Positions 1-12,500 of a DNA stretch of 64,000 nt are shown piece by piece. This stretch comes from Sarcocystis neurona (taxonomy: Eukaryota > Apicomplexa > Conoidasida > Eucoccidiorida > Sarcocystidae). A program made the translations under genes and the position numbers. The DNA lies in assembly GCA_000727475.1 (NCBI GenBank), contig KL647300.1, positions 129,881 through 193,880 of the forward strand, written 5' to 3'. The notes beneath the pieces were generated by a model. It saw only the letters and a program-made list of their open reading frames with translations, had not been told where the DNA came from and made no database searches. Each line of letters starts with the position of its first letter. The first letter of the stretch is position 1.

Positions 1-564
1 GCTGCTCCTCCTCCTCCTCCTGGTCCTCCTCCTCGCGGCTCCTGCTGCTGCTCCTCCTGCTCGTGCTCCTCCTCCTCCTCCTGTTCCTCCTCCTGCTGCT
101 GCAGGGGGAAAAAACGGCAGCAGCAACTGTAGTGCTGCGCCATCTGTTGCGGTTGCTATTGCTGCTGCTCCTCTGCCCGTTGCTGTTGCTGCTACGTCAG
201 CAGCTTCCTCTCCTGCTGCTTCCCGTCCTGGTGAGGGTCGCGAAGGACGGGAAGAAGAAGCCGAGGACGAAGAAGGATAAAAGTTTGAAGAAGAGGAGGA
301 AGAAGGAAAAGAGGAGGGAGGGGGATCGAGGGGAATTTCATCCTCGTCAGCTTCCTCGAGCTGCTGCAAACACCGCTGCACGCGCAATCGTTGACGCTGC
401 TGCTGCCGTTGCTGCTGCGCGGTGATTTCTCGGACGTGATCCTGCAGCAGTAGTTGAAGCTGCTGCGTTTGCTGCTGCAATTCCTTCTTCACTTCGTCCA
501 AGTTGCTGCTCTCTTTCTTTCTATTCGACGAGGTGTGCTGCAGCATCTCCTGGCGTAGTAGCTC
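1..564 (-). CDS. Terminal visible exon of the giant gene: coiled coil then Ser/Gly/Arg-rich tail
   Basis: The acceptor CGTATCCTCACCCAG opens 188 codons that run off the window. The first 85 residues form a Gln-rich coiled coil (ELLRQEMLQHTSSNRKKESS, then LDEVKKELQQQTQQLQLLLQ and RQRLRVQRCLQQLEEADEDE). After that comes a Pro/Ser-rich stretch, then Ala/Gly and finally Arg/Ser-rich sequence. The pyrimidine-rich Ser stretch (about 330-240) could hide a further intron. Because the frame is open at base 1 the gene continues to the left. Confidence 0.5.
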
Positions 565-3500
565 CTGGGTGAGGATACGGGAAAGCAGCAGCAACAGCAG
601 AAGAATTCGCCGGAGGGTACCAGCGGCAGGCCCGTCAGCGCAACAGCAGCAGCAGCAACACACAAAAGACGACAGCAAGAGCAGCAAGAGGGGCACGACC
701 AACAGCAAAATCAACAGCAACAAGACGAAGAGGAGGAGGAGCAGCAGCAGCAGCGGAAAGAGCAACAGGAAGAGCAGCAGCCATAACAGCAAAATCAAGA
801 GCAACACTGACACCAAGACCCACAGCAACAGCAAGATCAGGGAGAGAAACAGCAACAGCAGCAGAAAAAAGGCAGCAACAACAACAAACGCAGCGCAGCA
901 GCAGGAAGAGCAATGAAAACGAAGAACAGCAGGAACCGGAGGAGCAGCAGCAGCAGAGCAGCAGCGACAGGAAGAGCAGCGGGGAAGAGGAGGAGGAGCA
1001 GGAAGAGAAGCAGCAGCAACAGGAGGAACAACAGCAAGAGGAAGAGCAGCACCAAGACGACGAGGAACAGCAACAGGAAGAGCAGCAGCAAGAAGACAAG
1101 GGGCAGGGGAAGAGGAGAAGCAGCAGGGGAAGAGGAGAAGTAGCAGGGGAAGAGGAGAAGCTCCTACCATTGGCTTCTGAAGCACGGACTGCAGAGCGCA
1201 GTGGAGCAGCGCCGGAAGTTTCTTCTTCAAATACTGGGCGAATTTCTTCTCGAAGTCGCTGCCCCCCTCTTCTTCCTGAGAACACAAATTGCATCACCCG
1301 ACTCGTCGACGAGGATCCACGCAGCAGCAGGCAATGAAATACATGCAGATCCACATACACATATATGCGTATGGGCCAATACGTAAGAGACGCATGCATG
1401 CGTAGAAGAAGACGTGTGTATTCATTTTCGTCGATGCGGAGAGATGGACCAACACACTCGTGAAAGGGAAGGAAATGGCGATTGTCTTGTCGTTTGATTT
1501 GTCGTGGAGAACTTCTTCTCCGTCGCCCTCCCTATCAACCCTCTCCCGCTGCCCCTTCTCTTCCATCAGCGAAGTTGCTGAGCGTCGCTTCCCTATTCAG
1601 CCTTCAACAAGGCAACGACGACCTTACACAGATACACACTGACAACATATATCATACACATACATATATATACGTGTGTGCCTCTCTATATCCACATCTA
1701 TACATATATATATATATGTATATGTGTATATGGGGGTATGTATATGCATATCTCTACCTATACGTAGACATATATATATATATATATATGTGTACACATT
1801 AGATTGCCTTGTTTTCCTCTCTTTTGCTGTTTCTGTCTCTCTCTCTCTCTCGCAGTTTCTCGGCCTCTTTTATCTTCTCCGTGTCTCTCTGCTGCAGTTC
1901 TCTCCCCTCGGGTTCCCCTCTCTCTCCGGCCGTTGCTCTTGTGTCTTCGCGTTGTCTCTTTGCCTCACCAGATATCTTTCTGCGGTATTTCCTTTCAGTC
2001 TCACTTCAATAACAGGAGCCTCTCCAGAGCAAAAGAGAAACACTAGTCTGCCTGTGTCTCTCTCTTCCCACATATATATGTGTGTGTATGTGTGTGTATG
2101 TACAGCAAGCGTTTTCCGAGGATTCCCTGCAGCAGCAGAAAGGGAACACACTCGGGAGGAGGAAGAGTGCTGCAGCAGCAGCAGCACAGAGGCGCGCGCC
2201 AGCGACCTTCTTGCACGAGAAAGCCACCCCAGGCTCCCACACATACACGCAGCAGCAGCAGCAGGACACAAGCGTCTGCGGCTCGCTTCCTCAGCAGCTC
2301 GCGTGTGCCACTCCTCTCCGCTGCAGCGTGTCCATCCCCCGCAAAATAGAAAGAAGAGACGAGGAAAGCGATTAACAGGAGGACACGGGAGAGACGCAGA
2401 AAGAAGAGACTGAGACGGTAAGGAACAGCAGAGACAGAAGCGATGAAGGGGGAGAAGACGGAGGAAGAGACGGAAAGGGCAGAAGAGAGACGAGACAGGG
2501 AGAAGCGAAAGGACGGGAAATGCACTTCTGCAGGTCTCTCCGTTTGAGTTGTCTCGTGTGTGTGGGGGAGACGAGACGGGGAGACGGGGGGAGACGCGCG
2601 GTGGCAAACACGCGCAACGAGGCACGGGCTGCAGAGACGCTCTCCACGCTGCCCTTCCTGGGAGACCGGTCCTCTGGAGGGTTAGAAGGGACAAGGAGGA
2701 CAGAAAAGGGGCCCCCAGCCATTCTTGAAGACCTCCTTCTTTTCAAAGGAACGGCAGTTTTGAAGAACCATACATATACATCCCACACGCGGAGACACGC
2801 GCATGCAGAGACACGCGCATGCAGAGACACGCGTGTGCAGAGACACGCGCATGCAGAGACACGCGCATGCAGAGACACGCGTGTGCAGAGACACGCGCAT
2901 GCAGACCCAAGACTGACCGTTAATTTCATGTCTTCGTGACTCTGCAACTGTTCGAAGAATTCACTCCCAGCAGCAGCAGCAGCAAGCACATGCGTCCCAG
3001 CAGCAGCAACAGCAGCAGTCGGTAGCAGCTGCTGCTGCTCCGCTGGGGCTGCTGCTTCTCGTGCACTGTCTTCTCTTCCCTCGCGTTTCTCTCTTGCTTC
3101 TGCTGCTGCTTCTTCTTCACTCTCCCCTGCTGCTCTTCTCGGGGCGGCTGCCTCTCCCTGTGCTGCTGCCTGTTCTGCTGCTGCTGTCGCGCTTGCGCCC
3201 CCTCCTCCCGTCTCAGCCGCCGCTGCTGCTGCGCTTCGCTCTGCGGTGGCTCCTGCTTCCACGCCTATCTCTGGGGCTCCCAGAAACGCCTGCGCGAGCT
3301 GCGTCACAGGCTCCTGCTCCTGCTGTCCATGCTGCTGTTGCTGCTGTTTTGTATTTTTAGAATTTTTCTTCCGCTTCTTTTGCTCCCGCTGCTGTTGCTG
3401 CAACGGTTGCTCCTTCTCCTCCTCCTCCTCCTGCACGGGCTGCTGCGGCACAGGCAACTGCTGCGCGTCCTGCAGACGAGACAAAGACTCCCACTGCTGC

Positions 3501-6500
3501 ATATCCTCATTAGCCTGTTGCTGCTGCTGCTGCTCCACCTCCTCCTCCTCCTCCGCTTGCTGCGGCTGCTGCGTATGTCCCGCACTTGCTGCATCGCATG
3601 CAGCAAAATATTCTGCGGCGCAGAAGACCAGAAGTTCTCTTGAAGCGGCTGCAGCAGCAGCGTTCCTATCAAAGTGTTGCTGCTGCTGAAGCTCCCTCAC
3701 ACCTGCTGATTCTGTGACCGCCATACCGCTCCACAACATTACAAAATCCTCCTCCTGCTGCTGATTTTCCTGCTGCTGCTGTTGCTCCTCCACCTGCAGC
3801 AGCTGCTGCTCCCGTTCTCGCTCCTGCTGCTGCTCCACCTGCTGCTGCCGCTCCACCTGCTGCTGCCGCTCCACCTGTTGCTGCTGCTCCACCTGCTGCT
3901 GCTGCTCCATCTGCTGCTGCTGTTCCACCTGCTGCTGCTGCTCCTGCTGCTGCTGCTGCTGCACCTGCTCCAGCTGCTGCTGCTGCTCCTGCTCCAGCGG
4001 CTGCTGCTCCTGTTCCTGCAGCTCCTGCAGCTGCCGTTGCTGCCCCTGCTGCTGCAGCTCCTGCTGGTCCTCCTGCTCCTGCAGCTCCTGCTGCTCCTCC
4101 TGTTGCTGCTGCAGCGCCTGCTGTTGCTGCTGCAGCGCCCGCTGTTGCGGCTGCTGCTCCTGGTGCTGCTGCTCCTTGTGCTGCTGCTCCTGCAGCTGCC
4201 CTTGAGGCGCCTGCTGCTGTTGTTCCTGCTGCTGCTGCAGCTGCCCCTCCTCCTCTTGCTGCTGCTGCTCCTCCTCCTCCTGCCGCTGCTTCTCCTCCTC
4301 CGGCTGCCCCAGTACCTGCTGCTGCATTTGGTGTTGCTGCCCTAGGCCTTGCAGCTGCGACTCCACCTGCCGTCGTCCGTCCCCCTGCTTCAGCTCTCCG
4401 TTCTCTTCCCGGCACTGCTGGTCCTTCTGCTGCTTCCGCTTCACGTTGTCCTCCTTCTGCCGTAGCCCCCGCTCCTGCAGTTCTGGCTGTTGCTGTTGCA
4501 CCTGCTGCCGCTGTCTCTCCTGCGGCTGCAGTTGCTGCTGCCCCTCCTCCTGCGGCTGCAGCTGCTGCTGCCCCTCCTCCTGTGCCTTCGCCTGCTGCTG
4601 CTGCTCCCTCTGCTGCTGCACCCTCTGCTGCTGCAGCTTCGGCTCCTGGTACTGGTACAGCGGCGCGTCCTGCTGTAGTTTTTGTTCACTATGTTGCACC
4701 TGCTGCTGCGGCTGGTTCTTCGCTTCTTCCTCCTGTAGCCTCTGTTGCTCCACTACCTGCTGCAGCAGCACCTGCTGCTCTTCCGTCTGCTGAGGATCGT
4801 CCTTTGCTTGTTCCTCCTGCTTCCTCTGCTGCTCCGTGATCTGCTGCAGCAGCACCTGCTGTCCCTCCATTTGCTGCGGCAGTTTCTGGTGCTCCTTCTC
4901 CTCCCGGTGATGCTGCCCCCATTCCTGCTGCGCCTTCGGCTGCTGCTGTTGGTTCTTCTGCTGCCGCACGTTCTCCTGCTCTAGCTGCTGTTGCTCTTCC
5001 TGCAACTGCTCCTCCTGCTGCTCCTCCTGTTGCCCCTCCTGCTTCTGCTGTTGCTGCTTGTCCTGCTGCTGCAGCCTTTGCTCCTGTTGTTGCTCCTCCT
5101 GCTGCTCCTCCTGCTGCCCCTCCTGCTCCTCCTGCTGCTTCTTCTGCTGCGTCAGCCTTTGCTGTTGGTGTTGTTCCTCCTGCTGCTGCCGCCTCTGCTG
5201 CTGCTCCTGCCGCTTCTCGGGTGGTCGCACCATCTGCTGCTGCTGCTCCCCTCGCTGCAGCTGCTCTTGTCCGTCATCCTGCTGTTTTACCTTTTGCTGC
5301 GCTTTTTCCTTCTCCCACTGCAGCACCTGCTGCTTCTCTTCCTCTTCCTCCTGTCCCTGTTGCTGCTCCTGTTGGCGATTCTTGTCCTTTTCTTCTTCCT
5401 CCTGTTGCTGCTGCACCTTCTGCTGCCCCTGTCCCTGCTGCTGCTGCTGCAGCTTTGCTGGTTCCTTCGCTGTTGAAGAAGATAAAGCAGCTTCTTCGTT
5501 TTCTTCCCCTGCTTCAGCAACAGTAGTGCTACTCAGCGAAGCCTGTTCGAGCGTTAGCACTGCTGTTGCTGTTGCCAAAATTGCTCGTTCTTCTGCTGAG
5601 GCTGACGCTGTTGCTGCCGTCGTTGCTGCGGTTGCTGCCGCAGAGGCTGCTGCTTCTGTGCGTCCTGCTGCTGCCCACGCCACCGGAGGCAGCGCAGCTG
5701 CCGGCGCAGTTTTTTCTGCAGCTGCTGCTCCTTCTGCAGCTACTGCATCTTCTGCAGCTGCTGCATCTTCTGCAGCTCCTGCTGTCGCTCGTGTGGCAGT
5801 TGTTGCTGCTGCTGCTGGCGAGAAGGACGTGGAAAAAGGGAAGTGAATGGGAAGCCACTGCAGCAACGGCAGCGCATGCAGGTGCTGCGGCACGCGCAGC
5901 ACGTGTCTCCGCAAAATTTCTTTCGGTTTGCTGGCGGGGCTCTCGCTGCTGCTGCTGCTCTGGCCACTTGTCTCGCGGCTGCTGCTTCTCTTCGCCGCTT
6001 CTGCAATGGAGAAATACTGCAGCACCAACCCTGCCTCACCGCCAGCAGTCTGCTGCCCCGCGCAGCAACCGCTGCTCCTGCTGCTCCTCCTGTGGCTGCT
6101 GCTGCTTCTGCTGCTGCTTCTCTTCCCGCTCGTGTTGCGGCTGTCTGCAATGGCGCTGCCTCCTGCGGTTGTCGCTGCTGCTGCTGCTGCATCGCCTTCT
6201 TCCTCTTCCTGCTGCTGCTCCTGCCCTGGGCAAACAGGCAGCACTGTCGCAGTAGATATCAGCGGAGAGACGTTGCACAGAGAAGGTGGCGCAGGCAGCA
6301 GCAGAGCCGCAGGAAAAGGCAGAGCCGAAGAAGAACAAGCAGCAGCAAGGCTTGCGCCGCCATCACCACCCGTACTGTCACTCGGGTCGTCGCCGCTGCT
6401 GTTGCTGCTGCTGCTGTCGCTGCTGGTCCTCCTGTTGCTGCTGTTGCTGCTGCTGTGGCAGCTTGTCTGAGAAAGATGCTGTAGCACGCCCTCCTTGTTG

Positions 6501-9500
6501 AACTGCAGCAGGCAAAACGAAAGCGAAGACAACTCGGATGTTGCTGTTCCCTGCTGATGCTGCTGCTGCTGCAGGGCTTGCCCGCCTGCTGCATCTTTCT
6601 GCTCCGCCAAATACCCACTTTCACTGCCGCTTCCGCTGCTGCTGTTCTCCTCGCTGTTCATGCCGCTTTTATTCGTTGTAACGGCAAGTAAAACATGACG
6701 CCCGTCCTCACTTATGCGCACAAGCACTCGCGGCGTCTGTTTCTGCTCCGCTTGCTCCTCCTGCTGCTGTTGCTTCTCCTGCTGCTGTTGCTCTTCCTGC
6801 TGCTGTTGCTGCCCCTGCTGCTGCTCCTCCTGCTGCTGTTGCTGCTGCTGGTGTTGCAGCAGTAGTGGGGTGACGGAGGAAGCCGTCGCCCGCAGCAGCA
6901 GCGTCTGAAGGCAAGCTTCTATGCCGCTTTTCATCCGCAGCTGCTGTTGCTGCGTACTCCGCCGCTGCTGCCGCTGCTGCTGCTCCTGCTGCTGGTGTGC
7001 GAGGTCGTACGCGGCAGCAGCAGCAGCTGCGAGACGGCTAGCAGCTGTGGCAGCAGGGACAGCCGGAGGAGGAGGATGAGGAGCAGCAGCCGGAAGAAGC
7101 GAAGGAGAAAAAAAATCAAACAAGTACGTCGGAGCTGCTGTTCTTGGTGCCGTCCCTACTGCTAGCCAACCGCGAGAAGGCGGCTCAGAAGAGGAGAGAG
7201 AAGTGCATGTGAAAGGAGAAGAAGAGAACGAAGAAGGTGCATCAGCAGGAGAAGGCAGCAGCAGAACCGACAGCACGCGCAAGCAGCAGTTGTTCCTGAA
7301 GCCTACCAGCAGCAAAATCCTCCACCGCTGTCCTGCTGCTGGTGCTGCCCCACCACGTCCTCCTCCATCGCTTGCTTCAATGGCAGCAGCAGCAGAGGGA
7401 GATGCGAAAGAAGAAGCAGCGGCAGCAGCGGCAGGGAAGGGGGACGCAGCAAAATTTCGCCGGAGAGAAGACGCAATGTTACTTACTCTCCGAGGCCCCT
7501 TTGATCTCTCCTGCTGCTCCTGCAGCTCCTGCTGCTGCTGCTGCTCGCCTTCGTCCTCGTACAATTCGGCGTGCAGCACATGCAGAGACGAAATCTCCTC
7601 GTCTACCGCCACTTGGTCGATGCTGAATCTGCTGCCGTATCTGCTGCTGCTGTATCTGCTACTGCCCTCGCTACTACGCGTGCTGTTGCTGCTGCCGCAT
7701 CTGTACCTGCTGCCGCTGCTGCTGCAGTCCTTCGTAGAACGCGGCAACATACCTACGTCCGCGGTGACGCTGCTGCGGCGGCTGCTGCTCTCCTTCCCCG
7801 GGTCTACATCCGCGGCTCTTCTCTCTTCTTCTCTATCTTCTCTTCTCTCTTCTCCGTCCTGCTGCTGTTGCTGTTTCCCTCCCTTCTCCCCTTGCTGCTC
7901 CTGCTGCTTTTGCTGTTCCCCTAGCTCCTCCGCTTGCTGCTCCCGCGGCTGTTGCTCTTGCTTCTCCCCCTCCTGCTCCTGCCGTTTCTCTTGCTTCTCC
8001 TCTTGCTGCTCCTGCTGCTGCTCCCGCTGCCTCTCTTGCTTCTCGCCTTGTCGCTGCTGCTGCAGCTCCTTCAGCAGAAATCTGCCGAACGGATCTGCGG
8101 CAGCATCGCAGGAGCCCCCGCTGGCAGCAGCTGCAGCGCGAAGCAGCGAAAATGGCGATTCAGCAACAGCAGCAGCACCAGTTGCAGCTGCCCCAGTTGC
8201 AGCAGTGCGGAAGCGATCGTCCGCAGCAGCAGCAGCAGATGGAAAGAAAGACGAGTAAGAAGGGGGGGGTTGTGGCTGTTGGGCAAATGCAGCAGCAGTA
8301 GCATCAGGAGCAGCAGCAAATGAAGAAGAAGGAAAAGGAGAAAATGTGGAAGAAATTTGCTGCGCCCAGCAGAGATGCGCCCGCAGCTTTCCGTCCTTCT
8401 TCGCTCTCTGTTCAAAGAAACGCAGCAGCAGCAGGAAACGCAGCAGCAGCAGCAGGAAAACGCAGCAGCAGCAGGAAAACGAAATCGTCCCGCAAATAGG
8501 AAGAGAGAAAGGAAAGTGGAGGAGTAAGTGACGTGGACATATATATAAAACAGCTACACGCATTTAGAATAGGGGAAAGAAGACGAAGAGGAATACAGTC
8601 ATATGTGGAGAGAGTCGCATATCTACACGTAGACGTGAACTCAGCTTGTCCACCACGGAGAATGTCTACAACATATACATATATACACGGAGAGACAGAG
8701 GGAGAGAAAGGAAGACACGAGCAAGAAAGAGACGAAAAAAAAGAGCGAAAGAGAGAAGAGAAGAAAAAGGGGATGACAGAACAAAAGAGGAGAAGACATA
8801 AATATATCCGTATACATATTTATACATCCGCGTATACGCACATATACACACATAGATACACATACCTATATACATGCATACCTATATACATACATACCTA
8901 TATGATGTATACTTTTATGTACACAGGTATAACTACATACGTATATACATATTTATGTGTAACACATCCACATACACAAGTATACATACATACATATATA
9001 TGCATATACGTATAAGCAATATATATATGTAATGCCTCTGCATATACATATATGCATACACATATGTGCACACATATACATACATAAATATCCGTATCCG
9101 AATTCACACATATACATACATGGGTGAAGCGAGAAGCGCAGGATAGACAGAGGCAAGGCGAGAGAATAAGAGAGGCTGGCGCGCGGGGTCGCCATCTGCT
9201 GTAAAGGAGGTCGCGAAGGAGAAACGAACGATTGACGGACACGGCTTACATATGGGAGCCAGCAAGTGAGAACGCAGTTTTTCAAGGCGACGAAAATCAA
9301 CGCAGGAAACGAGCAGCACGTCACCGCGTGGACCACAGCAGTTTCCTCCTGCTGCTTCCCGGCTTGCTGCTCTTCCTGCTGGTGCTGCGTCAGGCGTTGC
9401 TGCTGCTGCTGCGTCAGGCGTTGCTGCTGCTGCTGGGTGACGTAGAAGAGGGCCTCGTGAAGGGGAAGAACGCAGCCGCAGCAGCGCAGCACCGACTCAT

Positions 9501-12500
9501 CGGCCTGCGACAGCAGCGCATCGCCAGAAGAAGAGAGCGGGAAGAAAAGAAGAAGAAAGATGTGTTTGTTGTCGCTTTGGGGACCGAAAAGAATACGTCG
9601 GCTGCGGGGACTAAAACGGTCATGCAAAGTGTGACGCAGAGACAGCCACACATACCCACACACACATACACACACATGTGTCGTAAACTCGAAGTCACGA
9701 AGAAGAGACGGGCAAGACGAGAAGAGGAAGGGACGGAAACACGAAAGAGAGGCGACGAAAGAACGAATCCAGACAACGAACGAGACACGGAGAAGAAGAA
9801 GCGACGGGGAAAACCCGAAGAAAGACACACAAATATGCTACAGAGACACAGAGAGACAGCCGCAGACAGAAAGCAGTGAATAGGCAAAGAGACAGGTGCG
9901 CATAAACTCATACACATGTGTATATTTATAATTGATGGACCCTGCGTGTGTCACATATGAACAGAGGAGAATTTACAGAAAGAGGGGACGGAAAATGGAA
10001 AGGAAGAGGACGGAAGAGAAGACCGGCAGACAGCAACGAAAAAGAGAGAAACGGACACATTCGTAGAGAAGAAGTGGCAAGCAGGTTCTCGCGTGACCGT
10101 CGGGTCACGCATTTATGGAAATTGATCAACCCAGCAGCTCCTGGTAGTCCACACAAATCCACATATATATATGTGCGCATGTATGTAAATAGAGAGACTG
10201 AGAGACAGATATATACATGCACGCACCTATCTTTCTCTGTCTTGCAGTCCACACACATATATTAGACAGAGGGACATAGATATATACGCGTGCCCGGCTT
10301 CCCTTTCTCTGTCATTCAATCTACACATATATATATAGAGAGAGAGAGAGACAGAGGGAGATAGATATATACGCGTGCCGGGCTTCCCTTTCTCCGTCCT
10401 TCAGTCTACACATATATATATATATATAGACAGAGGGAGATAGATATATACGCGTGCCCGGCTTCCCCCTTTCTCCGTCCTTCAGTCTACACACACATGT
10501 ATATATATACACGTGCACGTCTCTGGGAAGAAGTAAATGTGGAGGAGGAACACATGCTAGAAACATGCCCGGAGGGAGGCTGGCAGGAACGCAGGAAACG
10601 ATTGGGGTCGCAAACGATGCAAAACACCGGCATTCAGAAAGACGAAAAGAGACCGAAAATGAGGAGGACGAAGGAGGGGGCGGATGAGAAAAGGCGAGGA
10701 AGGGCGAGAAAACAGAGGGGGGGAAGACGAGGCTGAAGAACCGGAAAACGGGGAAACGAAACGAAGAGAGGAAGACGGAGAAGAAATCCTGGCGACCCAG
10801 GTGGGTCAGACAGGCCAGCCAGGAGAAAAGACAGCAGCAAGAGACAGACACACACAGAGAGACACAGAAAGAGACGCATATGCGCAGAAGAAAACGAAAA
10901 AGAAGAACAGACCAGAGAAGAGCATGAATAGGGACGACGTATAGACAGATACACATATATACCCACGCACACACGCGCACACGCACATACGTACATACAT
11001 ATGAACACTGCTGCCCTTCTAGGGAAAGTGAGAGAACGACACTTTCGCGATAGAGAAGAAAAAGACGAAGAAAAGGAAGGGGGGAAAACAAGAGATACTC
11101 ACACGAGATACTCACACGAGATCCTCACACTATAATAGTCAAGCTTCCGTAACACACTTCTCCACCGAAAAGCGAAGCATAGCTGTCCTTTCCTTTCTTC
11201 TTCTTCCGCCCACCCGCTGCCCCCCCTTTTCCGCCCCTGCCGCGGACAGTGCGAGAAGCAGCGTGTTCCGTTCCTCACCAAGATCGACTGCGAGGTCGTC
11301 CCGTGGGTCGCGAAGGAAAAACTCCGAAGAAGCGGCAAACTCCACAGGACCACTCGAGACGGTTCTACCGTCAAGAAACTACTCACCCGGTCCGCTGCTG
11401 CTGCTGCTTGCCCTGCTGCTGCTGCTGCTTGTTCCGCTACGACTGCTGCTGCTGCGTGATGACCCCCTCCTGCTGCTGCTGGTGCACGTCCTTCTCCTGC
11501 TGCTGCTGCTGCGTGCGGGGAGGAAGGCCGTGGCGGAGAGGGAAGAGCGAGAGGAAACATCGGGACCCACAGCGCCGCTGGACCCACGGCAGCGGACGAG
11601 GCCGGAGCAGACGGCAGCTGCAGCAGCAGAAATGGCTGTCCGACGACCGCTTCTTCTTCTTCTTCCGCGGCGGCAACGCGGAATGCGCGGCCTCTCTCGG
11701 CCGTGCTGCTGCTGCCGGCGCGGGTGGAAAGGGCGAGGGAGGAGACGCAGCAGGTCTGAGGCAACTTGTACACTCCCACCAAATTATTCGAGTCTACGAC
11801 TAACAGAAACTGCGGCTTCTCTTTGTTGACCGCCACAGAGACGATTCTTCGTCTCCTGCTGCTCCTGCTGCTGTCGGCGCTGCTCTCGCGGACGGCCAGG
11901 CGTGTGTCCGCCTCCTGCTGCTGTTGCTGCAGCAGCGCCGCCGTACGGGGCGGGGGCGAGGGCGAGGGCAGTGATATCTGCCAAGAAGAACAGCAGCAGA
12001 ACGGCAGACACGTCCGTCACACCGGTGAAGAAAGTAAACCCGAGCCATCAGCGATACACGCCGGAAGAGTTCTCTCTCTTTCAAAGTATTCTCACCTACA
12101 CACTCAACGACCTTGGCGGCGTTCATGACATCCTGCAACAGCACTACATATAATATAGACAGTATAGAGTTGGCGTTCCCTAGCGCCGGTAAAACATATT
12201 TATATATAGATGAGCAGCGATAGAAGATACACATATAGTGGAGGATATTCACATACGTAAGCGAACCAACGGGTATAAGTGGGCACACGTGCAATACTGT
12301 AATATACAGTAGAGAGGAGAAGACGACGCCATACGGAGACAGACATTTCTATATATGCGCGCATGCGCGTGTGTATGTGCCAAATATATAAATTCGAGGT
12401 AAGGAAAAAAAGAAAGGAACAAAAGAGGAATCCACGCACAGCCATACATAGATGTATGAATATACAGAAAGAGACAAAAATATACACTGCACGGCGCGTA

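Noticed and set aside
1676..2413. Plus-strand ORF of 245 codons
   Set aside because: It starts in a TA/CA microsatellite and runs through CT-rich DNA; composition is non-coding and the interval fits an intron of the minus-strand gene.
3669..4415. Minus-strand frame of Ala and Gly runs overlapping the Gln/Glu part of exon 5
   Set aside because: It is a shifted reading of the same CAG tract. The Gln/Glu frame continues into ordinary protein on both sides and this one does not.
3061..6500. Many long plus-strand ORFs made of Leu, Cys or Ala runs (for example 3782-4345 and 4991-5476)
   Set aside because: They are mirror readings of CAG/CTG tracts inside the minus-strand exon; they contain only homopolymers and no ordinary protein.
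10321..11115. Minus-strand ORF of 264 codons
   Set aside because: Much of it is translated tandem repeat and purine-rich intron; it contains the 74-91-bp repeat units read as IYIYM strings.
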